A DNA stretch of 64,000 nt from the NCBI GenBank assembly GCA_943736015.1, contig OX031066.1, forward strand, positions 23,854,127-23,918,126, written 5' to 3'. The notes under the pieces were generated by a model, which ran no database searches, was not told the origin of the DNA, and saw only the letters and a program-made list of their open reading frames with translations. The stretch's first letter is position 1, and each line of letters opens with the position of its first letter. This document shows positions 41,807 through 52,599 of the stretch, in pieces. Source of the DNA: Tridacna crocea. Its lineage: Eukaryota; Mollusca; Bivalvia; Cardiida; Cardiidae. The position numbers were made by a program, and so were the translations under genes.

Positions 41807-42035
41807 TTAACCCATTACCACACAATCCCTACTTTTGACACCCCCTGAGAAAGAAGCCTTTAGAAAACATTGTGGGAAAAGAGAAAATGCTGGTAACCAG
41901 CATTTTCTCCCTTTCCCACAATGTTTTCTACCCTTCACAAAATGAATTTCAAATTTTCAGTCACTTTTATTTTGTCGTCTGCAAATGCTTTCAATTTGGA
42001 CCAGTCTAAAATATTTTTGTTTGTTAATGAGTTAA
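41807..42035 (+). mobile_element. T1 MITE, complete
   Basis: TTAACCCATTACCACACAAT to GTTTGTTAATGAGTTAA. The left arm has lost one G (GGGAAAAGAG). Confidence 0.95.
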
Positions 42036-42134
42036 TTCAATTGTTTGGTTTTAAATGCTTACAAGTCCTGTTAAGAAGAAAAGCAGTCTCATGGTTGCTT
42101 TTGTCCATGATGTAAACTGTTTCAGCAAAGCGGA

Positions 42135-42192
42135 CAGTGTAGATCAAAGATCAGGCTGCACATTTTGTGCAGCCTGATCTTGATCTGCACTG
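42135..42192. mobile_element. F2 palindrome
   Basis: CAGTGTAGATCAAAGATCAG is mirrored by CTGATCTTGATCTGCACTG around GGCTGCACATTTTGTGCAGCC. GCAACAAAGGCACCTATAG follows, the F2 outer segment. Confidence 0.85.
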
Positions 42193-42233
42193 GCAACAAA
42201 GGCACCTATAGTCAATAAAAGGTGCTTTAGGTA

Positions 42234-42460
42234 TTAACTTATTACCACAATCCCTACTTGTGACTACCCTGAGAAAGAACCCTTTAGGAAACGGTGTGGG
42301 AATAGGAGAAAATGCTGGTTACCAGCATTTTCCCCTTTTCCCACAATGTTTTTAACCCTTCACAAAACAAATTTCAAATTTTCAGTCACTTTCATTTTGT
42401 CGTCTGCAAATGCTTTCGATTTGGACAAGCCTAAAATTATGTTGTTTGGTAATGAGTTAA
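42234..42460 (+). mobile_element. T1 MITE, complete
   Basis: TTAACTTATTACCACAATCC to TTTGGTAATGAGTTAA. Central base is T although the orientation is +, an exception. Confidence 0.95.
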
Positions 42461-42720
42461 GAGTGAGATTATAGAAACCATGAGAATTACTGGACGCAAG
42501 AGTGTCATAGTGTCTGTCAGGTCAGATTATGGTAAATTACTTCGTTCATGAGAAAAAACTGTGTACAATTCCAGTTGTTGCCTCTGGTGGTTTGTTAATA
42601 CTTCTGTGACTTTTCGGTGGCAGTAGAACACTGAACTAATTGAATTCCGCGGCAAAAAGTATCTCGGATTATACAGCAAATTTTTATAAAATATGAGAAG
42701 ACTAACACTGGTTACTTATG

Positions 42721-42800
42721 GTAACTCCTTACCAAACCAAAAATTTGTTTGATTTGTCCAGTTTGAAAGCATTTGCAGATGACATTGAATGAAAGGTAGC
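42721..42800 (-). mobile_element. T1 B-end remnant
   Basis: GTAACTCCTTACCAAACCAA and TTTGAAAGCATTTGCAGATG; the hairpin does not follow. Confidence 0.65.
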
Positions 42801-43246
42801 TAAAATAGCAGAAGTATGTAGATCAATTTGAAAACATTCATCTTCACAAGCCAAGGCTGGCGATACACTATTCTACTCTACCCTTAGCAAATTTAATCAA
42901 AGCTTGATTTTTACATTCCCCCGCCAGCTCTAACTGCAACAAATGAAATCACTCGTAGCATTTCATCTTATATAAAATAGAATAGGATAAGGTCGCTACC
43001 TTTCGAATAGAAGTAAAACATGGAAACCCACGTGGATGTCTCAGTGCTAGCTCTGGCCCAAGTAAAATAATGGCCAACAACTTTTTCTTACAAAAAATAA
43101 TAGACAAAATAAGCGTATGAAGTTGGTTTAAAAAAATAAATAAATATGCACATGTAGCATTGAACAAACTTTACTGTTAACTCATTGCTTCGAACTTTCA
43201 TTCACATGATTATGTCAATAATAATAAATCATCTATATATCTAATC
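42801..43246. other. No recognised element
   Basis: Nothing recognised. Confidence 0.4.
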
Positions 43247-43505
43247 TTATTTTGTAAAAATATTGGGGGAAAAGGAGCATTTGCTCTATACCATTTCCTG
43301 GGATAGTGCTCATTTTCCCACAAGATTTGCATAAAAGCACAGACTGATTTCTTGGTTTCCCTTGATGAATGGTTACTTTTTTAACATATAACACAATTTT
43401 GTTTTAATCTTACAATGCAGAAAATACAGAGGGGGGAAAAGGAAAATTTGTTAAGTGCTACTTCCTGGGACAGGGCTCCTTTTACCACAATATTGCATAA
43501 AAGCA
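43247..43505. repeat. Two diverged copies of a T1-like core, 170 bp apart
   Basis: GGGGGAAAAGGAGCATTTGC / TTTCCTGGGATAGTGCTCAT and GGGGGGAAAAGGAAAATTTG / CTTCCTGGGACAGGGCTCCT both end in CACAA..TTGCATAAAAGCA. Distant resemblance to the T1 hairpin outer arm; not assigned. Confidence 0.5.
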
Positions 43506-44765
43506 TAAGGACTTTTGAGAGTACTTCTGTACCAAACAACATTCTTTTATTATCATAATAACTGATATGCACAAGTGAATGGAGAAAATTTTATTTTACA
43601 TGATTACCTCCCTTTATTATATTTTAACCTCAATTATTCTCAAATTAAGTCAGTGTGGCAGGCGAGTTAGACTTTGTAGATAAAAAGTTATTCACTCAAT
43701 AGTATATAAATAGAGGTAGACTTATAAGTGAACATTTATCCGAGTAGCTTTTTTTGTTTCAATGGTACACTTACCCCTGGAGCTATAAATCTAGGGGTAA
43801 GATGTCATAATATGCTATGACAATAATTGTTCTCTTTTAAAGGTTAGTTGTCAATATTGATCATTTGCTGCACAAAACTCAGTTAAAGTAAGATACCTGT
43901 GGAAATTTACTGCTTAAAGGGATTAAAAAGCAGAAAAGACAGTATAAAGTGACACTGATCGGGCAATGTCACAGGGAAGATTTTGTTGTGTCATGGGTTT
44001 CCGTGGTTTTTGCATCGAGCATTTTTTCACGTGTGTTGATTTGTGGATAGGTATTTCCACGTGATTTGACTAAAATTATCAATAGGAGTAGCAAGTAACT
44101 TCAAATCTTGTCATTTTACAAAAGATAAGCGGATAATGTTTTTTTTTTTCTTAGTGAGGACTCGCGTGTAACCAAAATTTGTTACATGAATTTCAATTCT
44201 ATAATGTCAACGTAGTAATATCCGATTGGTTCCCTTTTATCACTGCGTCAGTTAACGTGGTCAATCAAAATTTAAGAAGAAACAAACAATAATGGCTAAT
44301 TAACGGCTTAGAGTAATATGACAGGTGTTGTATAATATACCAGCCCATTGTGACCTGTTGATTGCCCAAGTCTGCGTCCACCGAGGTGTGAAACAAGCCA
44401 TTACCACACATTTCTGGCGCAAATTAACCTGTGAACCTGGCATGCAAAAGAAATTTTACCCGACTTTTTTGGGAATAAATTAATCGACAGTTTTTATCGA
44501 CAACTGGAAGAATTAATCGACATCTGAATTAAAAAATCGACAAATGTCGATAATGTCGATTGGCAGCGCGAGCACTGGATGTCTGCTTATCTCTTCATGT
44601 GTATTCATAAGCCATTTGTAAAACGATATTTCATTGGCCTTTAGAAATATGATGAACAGGGGGGTAATAACCAGCATCCAGTAGAGGGCGCATCGCAGGA
44701 ATCTCAAAATCGGGCTCAATCAGCTAAGGTAAGATCCACGTAATGATCGTAACCTTGGCTGACGA
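43506..44765. other. No recognised element
   Basis: Largest stretch without a recognised family. Notable only for AATCGACA/TGTCGATT repeats near 44460-44570 and a T10 run near 44141. Confidence 0.4.
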
Positions 44766-44900
44766 AGATGGAAAACATTGTAGAAAAGGAGAAAATGTTG
44801 GTTACCAGCATTTTCTCCATTTCCCACAATGATGGTCTCCTACCCGCCCTTGTCAAATTCCATCATTTTTACCACATTTGTCATCCTTAATGCTTTCATG
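44766..44900 (+). mobile_element. T1 partial
   Basis: Hairpin GAAAACATTGTAGAAAAGGA to CCATTTCCCACAATG, then a worn B half. No A end. Confidence 0.7.
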
Positions 44901-44962
44901 AAAGGCCATTGAAAATTTGCAGTCTTTCAGACTTTCCAAAAGAAATTGCAATGCAAATTCTA

Positions 44963-45567
44963 ATTTATCCCCTTACCGCATGGTGCTTACTCTAAACGAC
45001 CCTGGGAAAGAAGCCAGATGAAAATATCATAGGAAATTATTTGGAGAAAATGTTGGTAACTGGCATTTCCTCCTTTTTCCCACAATGTACTCTACCCCAT
45101 CAAAGAAAAATTGCACCATTTGAGCCACATTGTTATGAGGGCCATTTTTCAGTTATTTCCCTTGATTCTTCTCCAATACTACATTGGTCCTGACAGGAGG
45201 ATTACTTGGATTTTATCCTTGATTTTCTTGCCTTGAATAGTTAAGTTCTTGAAATAATATTGCAAGTCAGTCTAGATAAATTGTGTTAAAAGTCAATGTA
45301 TATGTAGTTCCTGAATTTGAATTGAATTACATGCCAACCTTACACAAATATATAATATGTAAAACATTGTTATATTTATAGCAACATCTCCGAGGGAACC
45401 AAAGATAAGAACAAAGGAATACATGTAAAAGGACCTATTCGTTATTTGTATACCTTTAGTGTTTATCTGGCAAGGGAGATAATTTAATTTCCAAGAATGG
45501 ACCTCATTGTCTGCAAATGCTTTCAATTTGGACAAGACTGGAATTTTGTTGTCTGGTTATCTTTAAG
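44963..45567 (+). mobile_element. T1 MITE split by unknown insert
   Basis: The A end (TTATCCCCTTACCGCATGGT), hairpin and GCACCATTTGAGCCACATTG occupy 44963-45132. The B half (GTCTGCAAATGCTTTCAATT to TCTGGTTATCTTTAA) resumes at 45508. The intervening 375 bp were not recognised and have no clear terminal repeats. Confidence 0.65.
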
Positions 45568-45642
45568 TTTAGATAAGAAGGGGTATTGAGCAACACCAAA
45601 CAAAATTTTTTGAAAATATTTTTGTAGGGGCTCTTCGGTTCA

Positions 45643-45846
45643 TTAACCCTTTACGAGACGACAAAATTTTAGCCTTGTCCAAATTGAAAGCATTTGCAGA
45701 CAACAATTTCAATGTGGCTAAAATGGTACAATATTTATTGATAGGGTACAAAACATTGTGCGAAAAGGAGAAAATGCTGGTTACCAGCATTTCCTCCTTT
45801 TCCCATAATGTTTTCTATAGGCTTCCATTACAGGATTGTGAGTTAA
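45643..45846 (-). mobile_element. T1 MITE, A side shortened
   Basis: TTAACCCTTTACGAGACGAC through an intact hairpin; the A side is compressed to CCATTACAGGATTGTGAGTTAA. Confidence 0.88.
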
Positions 45847-45880
45847 AGACACATCTCATTATTTGATGTACATTCAAAAT

Positions 45881-45946
45881 CTGGTCTGTAATTGCTTTCA
45901 GTGTGGCACAAGCAAGTCTGATTTTTGGTTTCTGATAAAGAGTTCA
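45881..45946 (+). mobile_element. T1 B-end remnant
   Basis: GTAATTGCTTTCAGTGTGGC and GGTTTCTGATAAAGAGTTCA. Confidence 0.5.
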
Positions 45947-46174
45947 ATTGAGAAAATGCAAGTCAATAGCAAGAAGAATTCCCTGATTCCCCCTGCCTGT
46001 CTGTGCTGATTTTTGATGAGACTGAATATCAGAGCATTTGATATATAGCATTTATTTGCTTTTTGTCTGGCCAGATCCAGAAATCCTTTTTTATGACAAA
46101 TAAGTTTGCTTCATTGCTGTGTGAGTAAGTGTAAAAACGTGACGGGGATCTTCTGTTCTAATTAAAATGTCATT

Positions 46175-46392
46175 TTAACCCTTTACCACACAATCCTGAC
46201 TTTTAATGATCCTGTGAAAGAAGCCTTTTGAAAACACTTTCAGAAAAGGAGAAAATGCTGGTAACCAGCATTTTCTCCTTTTCCCACAATGTTTTCTACC
46301 CTGCTGGAAACAAATTTCGATGTTTGAGTCGAATTAATTTTTTCGACTGCAACTGCCATCAATTTGGAAGAGTCTCACAAAGCATGTTAATT
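46175..46392 (+). mobile_element. T1 MITE, B terminus degraded
   Basis: TTAACCCTTTACCACACAAT, hairpin with ACTTTCAGAAAAG in the left arm, B half to TTTGGAAGAGTCTCACAAAG. Confidence 0.88.
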
Positions 46393-46422
46393 AGTTGAAA
46401 AATAGTGCCTTTTTTTTCTACT

Positions 46423-46975
46423 TTAAGGTGGGTATTTAGATTTTTCACATCAAACCAAATTAAAGAATATATATATCACTGAAATTTATATGACAAAAAA
46501 CAATACAAATGATCAATAATTAAGAATCATAATATTAAAAAAAAAAAAAATTGGGGTGGTATTCCCTTAAAAGGCTATGTAGCCCCGTAAGCTATTTTTA
46601 GATTTCGTGCCAAAAATCAAAACAAGCATTGTGGGAATGTTAAGTGGCTGGTACTTGACTAATGAGGTTTAAATTCCATAACGTACCAAATGTGTAATTA
46701 TTTTCCATAATGTCTTCTTAGGACGCTTTGTTTGAAGCTTTGTCAGTGTATTTCCAGTATGTAAATGAGCAAGTTGCTCGTGTAAAAATAGATCGTGTTT
46801 CCAGTCAGCGTCGCCCAGGACTGTAGTAAATCTCTAATTTCTCTTGTTGTTAGATGGTTTTCGACAAAATTAATGGGGTTTTATGATTGAAAATTATAAG
46901 GCTTTGGAAGTATAAAGATTCTTTTTTGTATTTTTTGTAAATTTTTTGTCCCAAAATCTGGAGGGCCACCTTTAA
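46423..46975 (-). mobile_element. T3 TTAA element, complete
   Basis: Plus strand TTAAGGTGGGTATTTAGATT to GGAGGGCCACCTTTAA. Contains the same TCTCTAATTTCTCTTGTTG landmark. Confidence 0.92.
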
Positions 46976-47124
46976 AGAAAAGCATGACAGTTAATAAGTT
47001 TGATTGAGGGAACCCAAGAAGTACGGACACTGATTAGTCAGTATGCTCTACAGAGGATGATCTTAGGTAGTACAAAGCTTTAAAGGCAACATATCGGAGG
47101 TGGCTCTATTGTTAAAACTTATCT

Positions 47125-47260
47125 TAATTGAGTCAAAAAGATTTTGGGAAAAGGAGAAATTGCTGGTTACCAACAATGTTTTCAAAAATCTGTGTTTCTC
47201 AGGGTCATTAAAATTTAGGATTGTCCATACAGTGTTTAAGACTGACTGACATTAACCCTT
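47125..47260 (-). mobile_element. T1 partial
   Basis: AATTGAGTCAAAAAGATTTTG, left arm, shortened centre (GGTTACCAACAATGTTTTC) and TTTCTCAGGGTCATTAAAAT. Terminus lost. Confidence 0.65.
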
Positions 47261-47368
47261 ATCCTATTAAATAAATAAAAAAAAAAAACTTTAAAGCTAA
47301 CACCTAAAAACCTGACTTAATGCTTTTTTAGGCATATTTTATGGTGAGATAAATTATCTCTTTATCAG

Positions 47369-47430
47369 ACAGTGTAGATCTAAGATCAGACACTGCACAT
47401 TCTGTGCAATCTGATCTTGATCTACATTGT
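47369..47430. mobile_element. F2 palindrome
   Basis: ACAGTGTAGATCTAAGATCA is mirrored by TGATCTTGATCTACATTGT around CTGCACATTCTGTGCA. Confidence 0.85.
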
Positions 47431-47469
47431 CCATCAAAGGTCATTGAATTTTGCTTGGCAGCCTATTGG

Positions 47470-47699
47470 TTAACCCTTTACCCCATAAGGCATTTCTGTG
47501 GTATCTCTAATTGACCCTAAATAACAGCACGGATAAAGTCGTTATTATTAGGTTTATGAAACCTTTTGATAGCATAGAAAATGTTGTGACAAAAGGTGAA
47601 ATTGCTCGTCACGAGCAATTTTCACCTTTTGCCACAATGTTTTCCAAAGGCTCCTACAAGCAATGCGTAGAAATGAGTATCTCTGGAGTAAAGGGTTAA
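47470..47699 (+). mobile_element. T2 MITE, complete reference copy
   Basis: TTAACCCTTTACCCCATAAG to GAGTAAAGGGTTAA. The hairpin at 47577-47644 aligns with the T1 hairpin position by position (GAAAA..TTGTG.CAAAAGG.GAAA.TGCT), with a CGTCACG centre. The outer A-like side (GGTATCTCTAATTGACCCTA) differs from T1. Confidence 0.93.
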
Positions 47700-47873
47700 G
47701 TGATTAATATGTTTTGGTGTATAATTGAGGAAAGCTATTGATTCTGATATAAATTAACCCTGTTGTGACAGGAAGCAATCAGTATGAGGTGTATTTATGT
47801 CTGTGGAACTTGGATCATTCTTGGTCCTGGATAATTAACCCTGTAGCCATGAATCTGCATTAAGTCTAGCGCA

Positions 47874-47935
47874 CTGTGTAGATCAAGATCAGACTGCATT
47901 AATTGTACAGTAAAATTGATCATGAATCTGTATTA
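47874..47935. mobile_element. F2 palindrome, second arm decayed
   Basis: CACTGTGTAGATCAAGATCA at left; right only GATCATGAATCTG. Confidence 0.55.
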
Positions 47936-47993
47936 TCCCCTTCTTTGCCAGATACTCCAACGAAAACAGTATTGAAAATGCAATGTCGACATC

Positions 47994-48211
47994 TTAACCC
48001 TTTCCCAGACAATGACAACCTTTGAGGAACCTTGGAAAGAAGCCTTTTGAAAATATTGTGGCAAAAGGAGAAAATGCTGGCAACCAGCATTTTCTCCTTT
48101 TGCCACAGTGTTTTCTACCCTTCCCAGAACAGATTTTAATTTATGAGTCATGTTTTTTGTTGTCTGCAAATGCTTTCTAATGGACAAGTCTAAAATTTTG
48201 TACATTGTTAA
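47994..48211 (+). mobile_element. T1 MITE with T2-like paired change
   Basis: TTAACCCTTTCCCAGACAAT to ACATTGTTAA. The hairpin 48049-48115 carries GTGGCAAAAGG in one arm and CCTTTTGCCAC in the other: the G-to-C change of T2 in both arms, in an otherwise T1 hairpin. Shares its right TTAA with the next copy. Confidence 0.93.
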
Positions 48212-48436
48212 CCCTTTCCCAAACAATCCCTGGTATTTACGGGTCAGGAATAGAAGCCTTTTGAAAACATGTTAGGAAATTGAGAAAATGCTGGTAACCA
48301 GCATTTTCTCCTTTTCCCACAATGTTTTCTACCCTATCATATAGAAATATCGTCTTTTTGGCAATTGTTTATATGTCATCTGCAAAATGCTTTCAGTTTG
48401 GTCTGGTCCAAAATTTGCCGTTTGGTAAAGGGTTAA
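48208..48436 (+). mobile_element. T1b MITE, complete, shared TTAA
   Basis: TTAACCCTTTCCCAAACAAT to TTTGGTAAAGGGTTAA. The TTAA at 48208-48211 closes one copy and opens this one. Confidence 0.94.
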
Positions 48437-48618
48437 AGAGGTAAGCACTTGCTGAAAATACCAAGTTGATTCATTGATTTACCACCTCAAGAATTTACAG
48501 GTGGGTCCTTACTGGATTACAAATCAATTATTAACCATAAAAATTGAGGGAAAAGGCTATGGACAATTCTCCATTCATCTTTACAAAAATCTGGCTAGCA
48601 TCTGTTATGTCCAACTGT

Positions 48619-48847
48619 TTAACTCATTACCAAACGACAATATTTTAGACTGGTTCAAAATGAAAGCATTTGCAGACGACAAAATAAAAGTGACTGAAAA
48701 TTTGAAATTTGATTTGTGAAGGGTAGAAAACATTGTGGGAAAAGGAGAAAATGCTGGTTACCAGCATTTTCTCCTTTTCCCACAATGTTTTCTAAAGGAT
48801 TCTTTCTCAGGGGCATCAAAAGTAGGGATTGTGTGGTAATGGGTTAA
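48619..48847 (-). mobile_element. T1 MITE, complete reference copy
   Basis: TTAACTCATTACCAAACGAC to GTGTGGTAATGGGTTAA, 229 bp. The hairpin at 48726-48792 is a perfect palindrome except for the single central base. Little damage, so among the youngest copies. Confidence 0.96.
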
Positions 48848-49081
48848 TGCATTTCCAATAAAGTCTGATTTCTTACCCAGGAGACTTGAATGGTAATACA
48901 TAAAAGTTGCATGTTGAAAGACAAAGAAATTCCTCTTTAGGTCATAAAGGACGGGGAACATTTTGCTTGTAAAATTATTGCATCTTTATTCTCAGTGTTT
49001 CCAAAAGCTGTCATCTGCAGAAGAGAGTACACCCTTTATATGGCTTGCAACACGCGAAAAGGAGCGTTTAGACATTTCTGT

Positions 49082-49934
49082 AAAGTGCTCAGAGTGAGTT
49101 ATTGTGATCACTTACCGTGAATTAGCAAGTTCTTTAGAATAGCTCTTAGTCCAGAGCATAACTTGGTCATATCCAGTCTGATATACTTGAAACTTGGCAA
49201 CTGTGTTTGTTGCAATAATACAGAGTGCCATGTGAAAGAACCATAACTCTACCTCATACTGTCTATGAGTTATTTCCCTTTGATAGTCATTTTTACCACA
49301 TTTGGGATATAGCTTTGTCATCCCCAGCCTGAACATCTTAAATTTGATATGCATGATTGTTGAAAAATTATGGAGTGCAGTGCACAAGAACCATAACTCT
49401 TCATATCACAAATTTTGAATTATCTCCCCTTAGACCTTCATTTTTTGTAGCATTTCTTGCTTGTCTGGAGCAAAAGTTTGTGATTGTAGGAATGGCTTGA
49501 AATTTGGAATGCTTATTTGTTGCAATATTTGGAAGTGCAGTGCAGAAGAAGTGTAACTCTGCCCCATGCTGTCTTTGAGTTATTACCCAATGAATGTCAT
49601 TTTTACAGCATTTAGTGCTTGTTCAGAATATAACATCTCAAGTCAGAAGGACTTCAAACTTGGTCTGCATCTTTGTTGCAATAAAACGGAGCACAGTGTG
49701 AAAGAACAATAACTTAATACAGATTTTGAGTAATTCCACTTCGATCTTCATCTTAACAGTATTTTTTGCTTGTCCGGAATGGAAGTGTTAAATCTCAAGT
49801 CAAATTGCAACAGTTTGCTGCTCTTGTTTCATTATTGTTTGGCCTTGAACCTTGATATTTGGTATTTATCTTTATTATAGACCTTTACTGCTTAATACTC
49901 AGGTGAGCAATATGAGACCATTATGGTCCTCTTG
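49082..49934 (+). mobile_element. Hel-1 Helentron-like element, 5' end short
   Basis: Begins AAGTGCTCAGAGTGAGTTAT, lacking the first 20 or so bases and the CCGT array. The tandem core has about 170-bp units around AACCATAACTCT and GAGTTATTTCCCTTTGA. It ends CAGGTGAGC, then the hairpin GACCATTATGGTC and CTCTTG. Confidence 0.75.
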
Positions 49935-49950
49935 TTTTCTGTTTTGCACA

Positions 49951-50075
49951 AGTCTACTGTAGTACAAAATTAAATTTAGTCAGAAAGTGCCGTATCTGAT
50001 CAGTCTGCATAGTACGCTCAGGCTAATCTTAGATGGCACTTTATGACTGAATTAGATTTTGTGCTACAGTAGACT
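49951..50075. mobile_element. F3 palindrome, longest copy
   Basis: AGTCTACTGTAGTACAAAAT mirrored by ATTTTGTGCTACAGTAGACT, inner AAAGTGCCGTATCTGATCAG mirrored by CTAATCTTAGATGGCACTTT. Sits between a Hel-1 3' end and a T2. Confidence 0.85.
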
Positions 50076-50076
50076 T

Positions 50077-50301
50077 TTAACCCTTTACTCCATAGATACT
50101 CATTTCTATGCATTGCTTGTAGGAGCCTTTGGAAAACATTGTGGCAAAAGGTGAAATTGCTTGTGACGAGCAATTTCACCTTTTGTCACGTTTTCTATGC
50201 CATCAAAAGGTGTCATATACACATAAGAAACGGCTTCATTCTTGCTTTTATTTAGGGCCAATTAGAGATAGCATAGAAATGCCTTATGGGGTAAAGGATA
50301 A
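50077..50301 (-). mobile_element. T2 MITE, near complete
   Basis: TTAACCCTTTACTCCATAGA to TATGGGGTAAAGGATAA. A small deletion in the right arm (CTTTTGTCACGTTTTC). Confidence 0.92.
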
Positions 50302-50405
50302 AATAGAAATGGAAAGTGTAGTTTCGGATAGCCTGCGTGGACTGCAAGGGCTAATACGGGATGACATTTTATGCAAATCTCTGAATGCCCCTTTTTGTGT
50401 CTTAC
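50302..50405. mobile_element. F3 element, diverged
   Basis: GGATAGCCTGCGTGGACTGC and CTAATACGGGATGACATTTT fit the F3 middle; directly follows T2. Confidence 0.5.
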
Positions 50406-50494
50406 AGGTCATAATATATAATTAACAAAGAGAATTTATATCAAGTTTTTTCGCATCAAATAAGCAATTTAGATATGACTTAGTATATGGTATA

Positions 50495-50631
50495 ATTTGC
50501 CTGTAGGAGAGAAAAACATTGTGGGAAAAGGACAAAATGCTCATTACCAGCATTTCTATCCTATGCCCACAAAGTTTTCAAAACCATCTTCCTCAGTGTT
50601 GTTCAAAGTCGTGTTGTGTGACAAAGGGTTT
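50495..50631 (-). mobile_element. T1 partial
   Basis: Starts at the hairpin (GAAAAACATTGTGGGAAAAG), ends GTGTGACAAAGGGTTTA. B half missing. Confidence 0.75.
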
Positions 50632-50837
50632 ATGATGAACATGTTTGATGGCAAAGGGTTTTACAATAAACATGTGCGATGCGTCAACTGAGCCAAATGT
50701 AATGGTCAAAGGGAAATAACTCAATTTCTTTATGAACTCATTCACTAATGCTGTTTATCTCCCTTACTTTTTTTTTTTTGAAACATTGTTGTAACATTTT
50801 TTATGGTTTACTTAGAAAAAATAGGATATGTTCAGGT

Positions 50838-51066
50838 TTAACCCATTACCACACAATCCGTACTTTTGACACCCCTGAGAAAGAAGCCTTTAGAAAACAT
50901 TGCGGGAAAAGGAGAAGATGCTGGTAACCAGCATTTTCTCCTTTTTTCACAATGTTTTCTGCCCTTTGCAAAACAGATTTCAAATTTTCAGTCATTTTTA
51001 TTTTGTCATCTGCAAATGCTTTCGATTTGGACAAAGTTCAAATTTTGTCGTTTGGTAATGAGTTAA
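50838..51066 (+). mobile_element. T1 MITE, complete
   Basis: TTAACCCATTACCACACAAT to TTTGGTAATGAGTTAA. Confidence 0.95.
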
Positions 51067-51135
51067 AAGATAAATTTGAAGTATGAAGGATGATGTTTGG
51101 ATTACATTTAAATGTGACATGAAGCATGTCTTGTA

Positions 51136-51367
51136 TTAACTCATTACCAAACGGCAATATCTTAGGCTGGTCCAAATTGAGAGCATTTGCAGACGACGAA
51201 ATAAAGGTGACTGAAAAATTGAAATTTGTTCTGGGAAGGATAGAAAACACTGTGGGAAAAAGAGAAAATGCTGGTTACCAGCATTTTTCCCTTTTCCTAC
51301 AGTGTTTTCAAAAGGCTTCTTTCTCAGGGCCGGCATCAAAAGTAGGGATTGTGTGATAATGGGTTAA
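51136..51367 (-). mobile_element. T1 MITE, complete, ACACTGT arms
   Basis: TTAACTCATTACCAAACGGC to GTGTGATAATGGGTTAA. Arms GAAAACACTGTGGG and CCTACAGTGTTTTC carry the paired C/G variant. Confidence 0.95.
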
Positions 51368-51835
51368 TCTATGTTAACTAGCTCAAGGACAATGTGCTTG
51401 AAGTGGTGCATCATTGATGACTGATAGAAAAAAAGAGAAATATTTATGTAATTCACACAAAATGTCAGTTTAGTCTGAATAAATCATCCAATTAATGAGA
51501 AATTTCCCAGATGAAGCTGCTAATTTTATCATCAATATTTATGAATTTTCAACCCATAATAGTGCTAATTAAATGAAATGGTTATTATCAGTCTAGAGAA
51601 ATGGTGCAGACTTTTAAATATCAAATTTCAAGACTCTTTAGTCAAACTAGCATTATCTTGTGATAAATATCAGAAAAAGTAGATCTAAGGTCAAAGTTCA
51701 TGTGAAAGTCCTGTTAACACTTGCAGTCTATGGTCTACAAAAACATGGAATGGTGCACTAGCCACTGCAGAATAATGCAGGTTGAAAATACAAGACAGTT
51801 GCTTCATTGAAAGGAAAACGCAGTATTTGTACCTC
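51368..51835. other. No recognised element
   Basis: Nothing recognised. Confidence 0.4.
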
Positions 51836-51940
51836 ACCCCTTTTCCAACAACCAGTTTACAATTATTCAATATTGAAAGCATCAGCAAACCATAAAATTA
51901 ATGCAAAATTGATAGTGAATAAAAAAAACATTGTTTTCCA
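51836..51940 (-). mobile_element. T1 remnant
   Basis: CCAACAACCAGTTTACAATT and TTGAAAGCATCAGCAAACCA, then a short AACATTGTTTTC where the hairpin should be. Confidence 0.4.
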
Positions 51941-52021
51941 TGACCCCAGTTTATTTTTGACCCCCACATTTTCAAAATGCGCCCCAGAATTAATAATTAT
52001 GTATGCCTTCTCTTCTTCATT

Positions 52022-52177
52022 TTAACTCATTACCAAAGGACAATATTTTAGGCTTGTCCAAATCTAAAGCACTTGCAGAAGATAAAATAAAAGTGACTGA
52101 AAATTTGAAATTGGTTTTGTGAAGAGTAGAAAACATTGTGGGAAAAGGAGAAAATACTGGTGACCAGCATTTTCTTC
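52022..52177 (-). mobile_element. T1 MITE, truncated in hairpin
   Basis: TTAACTCATTACCAAAGGAC through the left arm and ACCAGCATTTTCTTCT, where similarity stops. Confidence 0.85.
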
Positions 52178-52599
52178 TATCACTGTTTGGTGCTGCCTAC
52201 CTTTTTATGCTTCAATTTTTTATTTCTTTTTGACTGTTGTACACAGAAATTTGCTTTATTAAGACTTTCAGACATGTGACAGAAATCTGGCAGAATCATC
52301 GTTACAAATGATGATAATGACAAATAAACAAGATTCTTGTAATGGTTCTATCATGTCTTTGGTTGAGTTTCTGTAAATAATGACTTCATTTTTTATAGCA
52401 TTACAGTTTGGGCAAATATTGACTGTTGTAATATTTACTTTGAGGAAATATGACCAAATAAAAACATGGCTTTGTACAATATAGTTCCCATAGAAACTGT
52501 GTTACTTCATGATGAAATATAATTTCATAAATATTTGATGTTAAAATTATGAATGAGAAAAACCTTGTCAGAAATAGGTCCTTAAGAAGCCCATGAAAG
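52178..52599. other. No recognised element
   Basis: Nothing recognised. Confidence 0.4.

Noticed and set aside
46990-47061. Possible small exon encoding GTQEVRTLISQYALQRMIL before a GTAGTAC donor
   Set aside because: Acceptor weak and close to a T3 end; 24 open codons can occur by chance and no link to the 36748 exon was shown.
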